Below, in pieces: positions 54,311 through 62,340 of a stretch of 64,000 nt of DNA. A program made the translations under genes and the position numbers. Numbering within the stretch: position 1 is the stretch's first letter; each line of letters opens with the position of its first letter. The stretch is taken from the NCBI RefSeq assembly GCF_030717955.1, contig NZ_JAUZVY010000006.1, positions 124,001 to 188,000 on the forward strand, given 5' to 3'. A model generated the notes under the pieces. It ran no database searches. It was not told where the DNA came from and saw only the letters and a list, made by a program, of their open reading frames with translations. This stretch comes from Alkalimonas delamerensis (GTDB lineage: Bacteria; Pseudomonadota; Gammaproteobacteria; Enterobacterales; Alteromonadaceae).

Positions 54311-56420
54311 TGCCTTCGTCATGCCAGTCCGGCGGATACCCCAAATCCGGCTGCTGGTAATCGCAGAGCCCATCCGGGAAAATTTGCTTCAGTTCAGCCA
54401 GCCAGGGCGTCATGTCCACCCTGCCAAAATCACCACGCGCTATCGCCTGCTGCACCGGGATCAAGGCACATTGCAGCAGTAGGCCATGGCTTGGCGCCCC
54501 GGCTTGCTGGCGGCTGTTGCTAAGAGCCGGGTAAATCTGCTGGCATGCACCGGCCGAAGCCCAGACATCATCGCCCTGTGCCAACACCTTGCCATCCCCG
54601 GCAAAGCAGCGATCCGACACCGAAGCCGGTGCTTCACCATGGCGAACCCAGTCCACCACCGCCGCAAAGGCTTCCCGCTCAGGCGTGTAATCGGGGTGGC
54701 TGACCCAGATCCGCTGCCAATGATCATTGCCGCGCTGTTGCAGCCGCTCGCGCGCCATAAACGAAGGTTGCAGATGATGCATATCCAGCACCGGATCCAG
54801 GTAATGGCGCAAATCCACCACCGGAATAGCCAGCTCACCAATAAAAAGCTGACCATAGCGATAGGCCCGCTCAATCGCCTCCCTGTTGGCCCGGTAACGC
54901 GGTGCCACCGCCAGACCGCTGTCAGTAACCCTGGGCTCCGTCATGTTGTGACGACCAAAGGCACTGAGCCAAATCGGCGTATCCAGTCGAGGAATAAAGC
55001 GGCCGCGCTCCGCTTGCATCCGGTGCTGCGGCAGCCAGCTGCCAATGCGGGCATTTAGTGCAATAAACTGCTCCGGGCTGATCTGACCGGCACGAAGTGC
55101 CAGCAAGCCATAGGGTACGCCAACATTGTCCCATAAGCTGTGGGCAAAGCCGTGTTCATCGCGGCCATAAATATCAACCAGATCTTCCCAGTAGCTCCAA
55201 TGCTGCTGTTGCAGCAACTCCGGAGCCACGAAAGGTCGCAAGCGCCCCTGCCTCGGGTTGTGCACCACCGACGACAAACCAAACCAGGCATTGATGCACT
55301 GCGTGGCCCCTTGCATCGGGGTTGGCTTCAGGCCAGCCAGCAATTGGGCTGCGCTGATGGCATTGCGATGCCGTACCTGCTGATCCGGTACCGTGCTCAA
55401 ACCTTCCAGCCACTGCCGGTGTTGCCAGGGTTGCCAGAAGGCCTTGTCTTCGGCGGTAAAGTAGTAGTAGTTGTGCAGCAAGTCGCAATCGAGCGCGTAG
55501 ATCACCTGGCTTAGCATATCCGGATAGCTGTACTGGGCGATAGCTGCATCCAGCAGGCCCGGGGTATTTTGTGCCAGCAGGTATTGCGCAATACCCCCAC
55601 CAGAACCGCCAATGCCAATGGTCATTTCCGGCTCGCCGTAGAGACTGATAAAGTGCTGCTTCAGCTGACGAGCCACTTCTTCGGCCCGCAGAAAATGGTA
55701 GCTGTGACTGGTGCGATTGGCGCTGCTACTAATCACCGCATAGCCCTGACGAAGCTGCGCCGAGCGGCGCTGCACCATGCGTTCAATCCGCAGGTCACCC
55801 TGACGAAAACCAATACCCACCCCACCATGAAACTGGTAAATCAGCTTTTGATTCCACTGGCTTTGGCCGGTGCGCAGCGGGTACTCCTTTGCCGTCACTG
55901 GCATCACCACCAGGTAGAAATAGCGCTGTATGGTGCCGAGCTCAACCCGCAGCAGCAGCTCACCAGCGGCCAAATCACCGCCCTGATACGGCAGGACGCT
56001 GCCATCAACGCCCAGCCGGTACCAGAGCAAACGGCTGGGGTGCAGGCAGTCCTTGCTGTAACCGAGCAAGGTATCATCGTCGGCATAAATCGCCACGCCA
56101 TAGCCCTGCTCGTTGTCAACCAGCGGTGGCTCAATGCCCATGCGGTGCCAGCCGCAGTAAAAGGGGTATTGCTTGGGGCCAGAAAAAAGCGGGGTGGACG
56201 GGCCGACATCGCCCAGCGGGACAGGGTAAGGATAAAGATCAGCTGGCCGTTCGGTGCGAGCAATAAAATCAGTCACCGCCAGCAAGCTGCCGGCACGCTC
56301 TGGGGGGATCGCCAGCACCGGGTGGGGTTCAAACAAGCTCTGTGGGATCTCGCTGCGTGGCCAGAAAAACACCAGCACCAACACCAGAGCTAGCAGCAAT
56401 AACCATTTCAGCAAACGCAC
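54279..56420 (-). CDS. DUF6351-like alpha/beta-hydrolase (tannase/feruloyl-esterase-like), membrane-anchored
   Basis: 713-residue protein with an N-terminal hydrophobic anchor (about 4-22, LLALVLVLVFFW). The hydrolase signature is IGIGGSGGGIAQYLLA (GxSxG), preceded by YQFHGGVGIGFRQGD as a likely oxyanion region. FSGPKQYPFYCGW early and VDLRHYLDPVLDMHHL late fit DUF6351 proteins. The start is GTG: AAGGAGGT lies 4 nt before it, while an ATG 30 nt upstream lacks a ribosome site. Substrate unknown. The 3' end overlaps proB by 32 nt on the opposite strand. Confidence 0.72.
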   Translation of the reverse strand: MRLLKWLLLLALVLVLVFFWPRSEIPQSLFEPHPVLAIPPERAGSLLAVTDFIARTERPADLYPYPVPLGDVGPSTPLFSGPKQYPFYCGWHRMGIEPPLVDNEQGYGVAIYADDDTLLGYSKDCLHPSRLLWYRLGVDGSVLPYQGGDLAAGELLLRVELGTIQRYFYLVVMPVTAKEYPLRTGQSQWNQKLIYQFHGGVGIGFRQGDLRIERMVQRRSAQLRQGYAVISSSANRTSHSYHFLRAEEVARQLKQHFISLYGEPEMTIGIGGSGGGIAQYLLAQNTPGLLDAAIAQYSYPDMLSQVIYALDCDLLHNYYYFTAEDKAFWQPWQHRQWLEGLSTVPDQQVRHRNAISAAQLLAGLKPTPMQGATQCINAWFGLSSVVHNPRQGRLRPFVAPELLQQQHWSYWEDLVDIYGRDEHGFAHSLWDNVGVPYGLLALRAGQISPEQFIALNARIGSWLPQHRMQAERGRFIPRLDTPIWLSAFGRHNMTEPRVTDSGLAVAPRYRANREAIERAYRYGQLFIGELAIPVVDLRHYLDPVLDMHHLQPSFMARERLQQRGNDHWQRIWVSHPDYTPEREAFAAVVDWVRHGEAPASVSDRCFAGDGKVLAQGDDVWASAGACQQIYPALSNSRQQAGAPSHGLLLQCALIPVQQAIARGDFGRVDMTPWLAELKQIFPDGLCDYQQPDLGYPPDWHDEGISSPIEPWLH

Positions 56421-56424
56421 AGCC

Positions 56425-56432
56425 ACCTCCTT
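56425..56432 (-). promoter_or_regulatory. perfect Shine-Dalgarno deciding a GTG start
   Basis: AAGGAGGT on the minus strand, 4 nt before the GTG of the esterase-like gene. It lies downstream of the longest-reading-frame ATG, so the shorter protein is the likely product. Confidence 0.75.
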
Positions 56433-56464
56433 TTTTAGTAAGGATAGCAAGGCGTTTGACGGCT

Positions 56465-56730
56465 AGTGCTCTTTCCAGTTCATTATGACGGATTCAGTCG
56501 GAATTAAAACACCCTCAGGCTAGGCGCTTGTTTGCAGGTCTAGTGGTGCTAAATCAAAAACAAGCAACAACGTCTGAGGGTGTTTTAAACCGACCCTACG
56601 GGCGAGCGCCAGGACTTCCAATGCGGCGTTAGCTCGTTTCGACAGAGCACCACTATGCCTTCAACGAGCTGCCTTGCCTTGAAAGCCCTGGCACTCGCTG
56701 AACCGGTCATAATGAACTGGAAAGAGCACT
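56465..56730. mobile_element. MITE-like element 1 (266 bp)
   Basis: Perfect 25-bp terminal inverted repeats (56465-56489 and 56706-56730), flanked on both sides by GCT, a possible 3-bp target duplication. Inside is a perfect 13-bp stem AAAACACCCTCAG/CTGAGGGTGTTTT (56507-56519, 56574-56586) with a nested GCTTGTTT/AAACAAGC pair. A 60-nt core with an AGCTCGTT/AACGAGCT stem is at 56621-56680. No transposase. The right repeat forms the 3' end of argA. Confidence 0.82.
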
Positions 56731-58068
56731 GCTTAGTGCCAGCGCCAAAATTTTTGATTTGCGCTGGTAATTGTACAGCTGCTTCTTTTGCGCCGGCAGA
56801 TCATCCACCGTCGCCAGCTCAAAACCATGCTCCAGAAACCAGTGAATGCTGCGGGTGGTCAGTGCGAACAGGGTATGATAACGCTGCTGTTTAGCGCGCT
56901 GAATCACGTATTTCAGCAAGACACTGCCCCTGTCAGCATCGCGGTAATCCGGGTGCACCGCCACGCAGGCGAATTCGCCGACCAGCTCATCGGCGAAGGG
57001 GTAGAGCGCCGCACAGCCAATCACCAGACCTTCTCTTTCAATCAGCACAAAGTGGTCGATTTCCATTTCGAGCTGCTCACGCGAGCGCCGTACCAGCAAG
57101 CCCTGCTGCTCCAGTGGCCGGATCAAATCCAGAATGCCACCAATGTCGGCAATGGTGGCCGGGCGCAGCTTTTCCGCCGACTCATTGACCATTTGGGTAC
57201 CAATGCCATCGCGGGAGAACAGTTCCTGCAGCAAGGCACCATCGGCTGTATGGCTGATCAAATGGCAACGGGGCACACCGGCCCGGCAGGCACTGATGGC
57301 GGCATGCAAAAACGCCAGACTGGCCGCGCAGCAGCAGTCTTCCTGTTCCAACCGCTGCATGATCTGCTCAGCATCTTTTGGCAAAAGCTCAGGAATAATC
57401 TGGCCATCTTCGGCCAAAATGCCGCCATCGGCACTAAAACCTATCATTTTGTCCGCTTTGAGCTTAATGGCAACCTGGGTGGCGATCTCTTCGGCCGTCA
57501 GGTTGAAGCTCTCGCCTGTGACGGAAGCCGCGATCGGTCCCATCAACACCATGCCATTGCTATCGAGCTGACGGCGAATGCCCTGCACATCGATACGCCG
57601 CACCCGGCCGCTGTGGCAATAATCAATGCCTTCATCCACGCCCAGCGGCTGAGCAATGACAAAGTTGCCACTGACCACGTTGATTTGTGCGCCCTGCATT
57701 GGCGTATTGCTCAAACTCATCGACAGCCGGGCGGTGATATCCAGCTGCAGCGCACCGGCCACTTGCTTGATCAGCTGAAAGGTATCGTCATCGGTAATCC
57801 GCACCCGCTTGTGGTAGCTGGCGTCCAAACCAGCCTGCTGCAGTGCCTGATTGATTTGCGGCCTGGCACCATACACCAGTACCATTTTGATACCCAGGCT
57901 GTTTAGCAGCGCAATGTCATTGATAATGCTGCGAAATCCCGGCTGAGCAATGGCTTCGCCCCCCAGCATCACCACAAAGGTTTTGCCACGGTGAGCATTG
58001 ACGTAAGGAGCAGACTGGCGAAAACCAGCGACAAGTTCAGTAGTACGCACCTTGGCAAAATCCTTCAT
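56707..58068 (-). CDS. argA: N-acetylglutamate synthase
   Basis: First enzyme of arginine synthesis, 453 residues. The N-terminal amino-acid-kinase domain (FVVMLGGEAIA, LVYGARPQIN) binds feedback arginine. The C-terminal GNAT domain (about 300-440, with VAVHPDYRDADRGSVLLKYV) transfers the acetyl group. The normal family ending is YNYQRKSK plus a few residues. Here the final SALSSSL and the stop are encoded by the terminal repeat of MITE-like element 1, so the native C-terminus has been replaced. The catalytic core is intact and activity is expected. A candidate ArgR site lies upstream. Confidence 0.95.
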   Translation of the reverse strand: MKDFAKVRTTELVAGFRQSAPYVNAHRGKTFVVMLGGEAIAQPGFRSIINDIALLNSLGIKMVLVYGARPQINQALQQAGLDASYHKRVRITDDDTFQLIKQVAGALQLDITARLSMSLSNTPMQGAQINVVSGNFVIAQPLGVDEGIDYCHSGRVRRIDVQGIRRQLDSNGMVLMGPIAASVTGESFNLTAEEIATQVAIKLKADKMIGFSADGGILAEDGQIIPELLPKDAEQIMQRLEQEDCCCAASLAFLHAAISACRAGVPRCHLISHTADGALLQELFSRDGIGTQMVNESAEKLRPATIADIGGILDLIRPLEQQGLLVRRSREQLEMEIDHFVLIEREGLVIGCAALYPFADELVGEFACVAVHPDYRDADRGSVLLKYVIQRAKQQRYHTLFALTTRSIHWFLEHGFELATVDDLPAQKKQLYNYQRKSKILALALSSALSSSL

Positions 58069-58395
58069 CGGTTGAACACCCAGGCTGATGCAACACCACT
58101 GTATGAAAACATCATGACAGCCGGATGAATCAGAGAAGAATAATTATACGGAAAAACAGGATAAATAATCAACAAATATTCATCCAAACTGAAATCATAA
58201 ATGAAAGTTGATATAAATCAGAATCTTACCAGCGCACCTGTTCACTTCTTACATTTGCCGTGGATTTTTATCTAAAAAGATTGCATTTTCATTCTTTTGC
58301 TTCATAATGCGCGCGCAGCTCAAAACCTGAGCACCCAAGCACCGATCAGCCTGCCCTGATCTTGTCTTTTGACCCGGATACGAATGAGGTCAAAC
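58069..58395. other. divergent control region argA / decarboxylase gene
   Basis: 327 nt, very AT-rich in the middle (about 58130-58310), separating two divergent genes. It holds the candidate ARG box listed separately. No small gene or terminator was seen. Confidence 0.5.
58169..58182. promoter_or_regulatory. candidate ARG box (ArgR operator)
   Basis: TCAACAAATATTCA matches 12 of 14 positions of the palindrome TGAATAAATATTCA. A weaker half-matching site (58190-58203) is centred 21 bp away, the usual spacing of paired ARG boxes. It lies about 100 nt upstream of argA. Confidence 0.5.
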
Positions 58396-59547
58396 ATGCA
58401 GCACAACACCCACACACCTGTCGATTACCGTGATCTGGTCGCCCGCCATGGCTCTCCGCTGTTGGTGCTGGATGGCGACGCCGTCCGCCAACAATACCGC
58501 GCTTTAACTGCAGCCCTGCCTGGCGTCGAGCTGCACTATGCGTTAAAACCGCTGCCACACCCGGCGGTGGTGGCGATTTTGCAACAAGAAGGCGGCCGTT
58601 TCGATCTGGCCACCAATGGCGAAGTCGACCTGGTCCGTGAGCAAGGCGTCAACCCACAGCATTGCATTCACAGCCACCCGATCAAGCGCGACAGCGATAT
58701 TCGCTATGCGCTGGAGTTTGGCTGCACGGTTTTTGTGGTCGACAACCCGGTGGAGCTGGCCAAATTTGTGCCTTATGCCGACCAGACCCAGTTGCTGCTG
58801 CGATTGAGCTTCCCGAACCCGGATACCAAGGTGGATTTGTCGAAAAAATTCGGCTGCCGGCCAGAGCAAGCGCTGGGCTTATTGCAACAAGCCAAGGCGC
58901 TGGGCCTGAATGTGATGGGGCTGTCGTTTCATGTTGGCTCGCAGGCGGTATCACCCAAGCGCCATGTTGCAGCCATTGAACAATGCCTGCAAGTGTTTCA
59001 ACAGGCTGAAGCTGCTGGCTTGCCACTGCACTGGCTGGATATCGGTGGCGGCTTCCCGGTGTCGTACCTGGATCAGGTGAGCCCGATTGAGCAGTATTGT
59101 GCGCCCATTCGCCAGGCGCTGGCCAAATTCCCGGCTGCGGTGCGGTTGATGGCCGAGCCAGGTCGCTTTATCAGTGCACCGGCGATGACGTCGGTCGCTT
59201 CGGTGATGGGTGTGGCCGAGCGAGGCGATCAATGCTGGTATTATCTGGATGATGGGGTTTATGGGGCTTACTCGGGCCAGATTTTTGATCACACAATCTA
59301 CCCATTGGCGGTGCCGTACAATGAAGGCCCAACCGTTAACAGCGTGCTGGCTGGCCCCACCTGCGACAGCATCGATGTGATCCGCGAAAACATCCAGCTA
59401 CCGCGGCTGGCAGTGGGTGATCTGGTGATTGGCCGCATGATGGGCGCCTACACCTGGGCTTCAGCCACCGAGTTTAACTTCTTTCGCAAAGCGGAGATTT
59501 TGGTACTCAATGGGGCTGAGCCTTGCCGCTTGGCGGTAGTCGCCTGA
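58396..59547 (+). CDS. PLP fold-type III ornithine/diaminopimelate-type decarboxylase (ODC-like)
   Basis: 383-residue decarboxylase of the eukaryotic-ODC fold. The PLP lysine is in LHYALKPLPHP (about 48-58), HVGSQ and the glycine-rich DIGGGFPV phosphate site follow, then AEPGRF and the active-site Cys in AGPTCDSIDV. The GPTCDS form and length fit ornithine (or lysine/ornithine) decarboxylase rather than LysA. It should make putrescine, bypassing SpeA. GAGGT lies 5-6 nt before the chosen ATG. The next operon, running toward it, encodes a glutathionylspermidine-synthase-like protein. Confidence 0.88.
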   Translation: MQHNTHTPVDYRDLVARHGSPLLVLDGDAVRQQYRALTAALPGVELHYALKPLPHPAVVAILQQEGGRFDLATNGEVDLVREQGVNPQHCIHSHPIKRDSDIRYALEFGCTVFVVDNPVELAKFVPYADQTQLLLRLSFPNPDTKVDLSKKFGCRPEQALGLLQQAKALGLNVMGLSFHVGSQAVSPKRHVAAIEQCLQVFQQAEAAGLPLHWLDIGGGFPVSYLDQVSPIEQYCAPIRQALAKFPAAVRLMAEPGRFISAPAMTSVASVMGVAERGDQCWYYLDDGVYGAYSGQIFDHTIYPLAVPYNEGPTVNSVLAGPTCDSIDVIRENIQLPRLAVGDLVIGRMMGAYTWASATEFNFFRKAEILVLNGAEPCRLAVVA

Positions 59548-59599
59548 TAGCCACAGCACCGCTCTAAACAATCAAGCCAGCGTCATGCTGGCTTGAATG

Positions 59600-59908
59600 T
59601 ATACCCAAGTGACCTCAAGATGCGAGTTTCAGAGCCTTTGGGCGCTTTCCATCCTCAGGTTCGCGAAACGGTATATCCCTATACCCGCTTTCAATGTAAG
59701 GCACACTGGCGACGCAATGTCGACCACCTTGCTAGCCAGGGTAACACCGCAGTGGAAGCGCCCAGAGGCTCCCGCAGGGCGGGGCTAAAAGCGCTTTATG
59801 CCGCGTTAGCTGTTGTCGATTTGGAACCACCAAAGCTTCCAACAACTGCCTTGCCTAAAGCGCTTTTATCTCCCGCTGAAGCCTGCATCTTGAGGTCACT
59901 TGGGTATA
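59600..59908. mobile_element. MITE-like element 2 (309 bp)
   Basis: Perfect 24-bp terminal inverted repeats (59600-59623 and 59885-59908), unlike those of element 1. A second near-perfect inverted repeat lies inside (about 59633-59652 with 59753-59771), then a TAAAAGCGCTTTA/TAAAGCGCTTTTA stem (59785-59797, 59855-59867) enclosing a 60-nt core at 59798-59857 that matches the core of element 1. It fills most of the 383-nt gap between the two convergent genes. The rest of that gap shows no gene. Confidence 0.82.
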
Positions 59909-59930
59909 TATCAAAGGCTGCAGAGCTCCA

Positions 59931-61079
59931 TCAATCCAAAATAATATGCGGCAAAAACCGCGAGCTGTCTTTGGTGATCAGGCTGTTGTCCTCACGAATG
60001 CCAATGCCGGCGGCGCTGTCACCCACCACCCAGCTGCCGATTAAGCTGTAGTTGCCGTCAAAGATCGGTAATGGCTGCAGCCGTTGGCGAATAAAGGGGG
60101 CGTCCTGATAAGGGCCGGATTCGCTTAAGCGCTTGCCATCGGCAGTGACCAGCTCAATATTAGCCCCTTCGCGCGAGAACAGCGGCTTGCGCAGCCAGCC
60201 TTTGTCCAGCGCACTGCCGTTATCAAAGTGGCTTTCCAGTAAGTTCGGATGGCCGGGGTGCTTTTGCCACAGCAGCGGCAAAATGCCTTTATTCGATAAC
60301 AACAATTTCCACAGCGGCTCCAGCCAGAGGGTCTGGGAGGTTTTTACCTGCTCAGCAAAGGCTTCTTCCAGCAGAAACTCCCAGGGGTAGAGCTTAAACA
60401 AGCCGGTAATGGGCTCGCCTTGCAGATCGTAGTACTGACCATCCAGGCTACCGATGTCTTCCAGCGCGATGTAGCGGCCATCGACGCCACTTTGGGTGGC
60501 GATATCCAGCAGGTAATCAACAGTGCCTTTGTCTTCGATGCTTTCGCGCACGCTGGTAAAATGAAACGGCTGTGGCAGCGCCAGGTTGGCAAAGGCCTGC
60601 TCCAGTTTATCCTGCAGTGAATTGAACTGATCAGCGCCCGCCGGCAGTTCACCCCGCATCAATTGGTCTTCCAGCCAGACCCACTGAAAAAAGCCGGTTT
60701 CGTACAAGGAGGTCGGGGTATCGTAGTTCAGCTCCAGCAGTTTGGCCGGGCCGCTGCCGTCGTACACCAGATCCATCCGGCCATAGAGATGCGGATCACC
60801 GCGCCGCCAGGATTCGGCCAGGGCATCGCGGTAGTCTGCTGGAATAGCCAGCTGATCCAGCTTTTGTTCATCGGCCAGAATATCCGGGATCAAGTCCAGC
60901 GCCATCGCATGCAGCTGTTCGGTCACATCCTCCAGATCCTGCTCAATCTGGCGCAGACTGAACTGGTAGTAGGCGCTTTCATCCCAATAGGGCTCACCAT
61001 CAATGGTGTGAAACTGAAAACCCAGGCTTTCGGCATAGGCTTGCCAGCCCGGGCGCGGGGTACTGTGCACACGCTTCAT
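59931..61079 (-). CDS. glutathionylspermidine synthase-like ATP-grasp protein (YgiC/YjfC)
   Basis: 382-residue protein (E. coli YgiC 386) equivalent to the C-terminal ATP-grasp synthetase domain of GspS, without the amidase domain. Typical segments are GEPYWDESAYYQFS, GRMDLVYDGSGPAKLLELNYDTPTSLYE (metal/ATP side), SREGANIELV and the C-terminal GSWVVGDSAAGIGIREDNSLIT. It should ligate an amine to a peptide carboxylate, but YgiC/YjfC lack known Gsp activity. I chose the ATG of MKRVHSTPRPGW, which sits 1 nt after the stop of the DUF1190 gene. Confidence 0.9.
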   Translation of the reverse strand: MKRVHSTPRPGWQAYAESLGFQFHTIDGEPYWDESAYYQFSLRQIEQDLEDVTEQLHAMALDLIPDILADEQKLDQLAIPADYRDALAESWRRGDPHLYGRMDLVYDGSGPAKLLELNYDTPTSLYETGFFQWVWLEDQLMRGELPAGADQFNSLQDKLEQAFANLALPQPFHFTSVRESIEDKGTVDYLLDIATQSGVDGRYIALEDIGSLDGQYYDLQGEPITGLFKLYPWEFLLEEAFAEQVKTSQTLWLEPLWKLLLSNKGILPLLWQKHPGHPNLLESHFDNGSALDKGWLRKPLFSREGANIELVTADGKRLSESGPYQDAPFIRQRLQPLPIFDGNYSLIGSWVVGDSAAGIGIREDNSLITKDSSRFLPHIILD

Positions 61080-61080
61080 G

Positions 61081-61698
61081 TTAGCTGCCGTAACTGCGCT
61101 GACGACGGGCATCGCGGCGCATCGCTTCTTGCCGCGCTGCTGCCTGCTGGCCAAAACCACCGCGGCGCACCAATTGTGCCCGTTGCGGCTGCACCGCCGA
61201 AGGTCGGACTCGAGCCACCCCCGGCTGACTGGCTACCGCCTGGTTGCTGGCCGTTCGAAAGGTGGAGCGATCATCGCGCGACTTGTACAAAGGCTGAGTC
61301 GGCACCGCCGGACGGCTGCCGCCAGCAGCTTGCTGCGTGGGCTGTGCCTGCCCGCCAGCCAGATTGCCGCGGTTGAGCATCTGGCCCGCCATATAGCCCA
61401 TCATCATTGGCATAAAGAAGCTGCCGCTTTGATGACGCTCGGGCGCGGTCTCACACTGGCCAGCCCCAAAATCGGCCTCGCACTCCAATTGATTCTGATA
61501 ACGTGGTGCCATCTGAGTATGCATGGCCTGCGCCTGCTCAAACTCGGCCTGACACGCTGCCGGTGGATGATAAAAGGCGGCGCATTCATCCACATCATGG
61601 AACACATGCACTTCCTGCTCTTGTTCACCACAGCCAGCCAACAGCAAGGTAGCGGCCGGGGCCATCAGGATTAAAGCGGCTTTTTTACTGCGTTTCAT
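61081..61698 (-). CDS. DUF1190 lipoprotein (YgiB/YjfM-like)
   Basis: 205-residue lipoprotein (TLLLAGCGEQ) with the family pattern of paired Cys-containing segments DVDECAAFYHPPAACQAEF and LECEADFGAGQCE, then FFMPMMMGYMAGQML. The C-terminal third is Arg/Gln-rich and disordered. It lies between the DUF350 and YgiC-like genes in one operon, as yjfM does in E. coli. Probably binds the envelope side of the same complex. Confidence 0.88.
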   Translation of the reverse strand: MKRSKKAALILMAPAATLLLAGCGEQEQEVHVFHDVDECAAFYHPPAACQAEFEQAQAMHTQMAPRYQNQLECEADFGAGQCETAPERHQSGSFFMPMMMGYMAGQMLNRGNLAGGQAQPTQQAAGGSRPAVPTQPLYKSRDDRSTFRTASNQAVASQPGVARVRPSAVQPQRAQLVRRGGFGQQAAARQEAMRRDARRQRSYGS

Positions 61699-61707
61699 GG
61701 CGCCTCC

Positions 61708-62118
61708 TTAGTAACTCATGCTGGCTGCGTTCAAGATGCCAACAGCGATGGAACAGGCTGCTGAAAAAATGCCAGCCGCCAACTCCCCCTGTCGAATACG
61801 ATTGGGCAGCTGCTTCAGGGTCAGCTTCACCACAAAGAAGGTCAGCACCTGTACCAAGAGCGCAACCGCACCCCAGATGGCGCAGTCCAATAACGACATG
61901 GAATGGGTGATGGCACTGGACAACGGGATGGAAAAACCAATCAAGGCACCACCAAAAGCCACCGCTGCCGCACTGTTGTCGGCCCGAATCAAATCAAACT
62001 CATGATGGGGCGTGACCCAGCTGTAAATACGAGCAAAGCAGAGCAGCAACAAGGCTGCCAAGGCAAAATACACCGCAAAATAGGGCACACCGGCCAGTGA
62101 GATCCAAACAGTTTCCAT
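61708..62118 (-). CDS. DUF350 membrane protein (YjfL-like)
   Basis: 136-residue inner-membrane protein with four predicted helices (about 10-32, 48-68, 75-98, 112-132) and the DUF350 pattern NSAAAVAFGGALIGFSIPLSSAI. First gene of the DUF350-DUF1190-YgiC operon; DUF1190 starts 9 nt after its stop. Function unknown. Confidence 0.88.
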   Translation of the reverse strand: METVWISLAGVPYFAVYFALAALLLLCFARIYSWVTPHHEFDLIRADNSAAAVAFGGALIGFSIPLSSAITHSMSLLDCAIWGAVALLVQVLTFFVVKLTLKQLPNRIRQGELAAGIFSAACSIAVGILNAASMSY

Positions 62119-62340
62119 GCGAAGGCTCCGGTTTAAGGCAAAAATTGCTGCTGATCCTGACGAAAAATGCCGCTGAAGACAAGCCTTTTAGCCACCAGCT
62201 GCATTTAACCGCGTCGGCATCGGCATAAATCGCGTTGCCCTTTACATGGGGCCTGAACTTTATACACTGAAGGTTGCGTTGCCATGCAACTGACCGAACT
62301 CAATACAACAACAAACGAATCACAACCACAGGAATCCATT

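Noticed and set aside
56788..57906. 372-codon plus-strand frame opposite argA
   Set aside because: Shadow of argA; part of it would have to be read from DNA fully explained by the GNAT and kinase domains.
58343..58395. Upstream start (MTRIRMRSN) for the ODC-like gene
   Set aside because: The GAGGT ribosome site would lie inside that reading; the ATG after it gives the normal N-terminus.
59593..60051. 152-codon plus-strand reading frame beginning MNVYPSDLKMRV
   Set aside because: It runs through both terminal repeats and the core of MITE-like element 2 and into the antisense strand of the YgiC-like gene. Such frames are a by-product of the repeat, not a protein.
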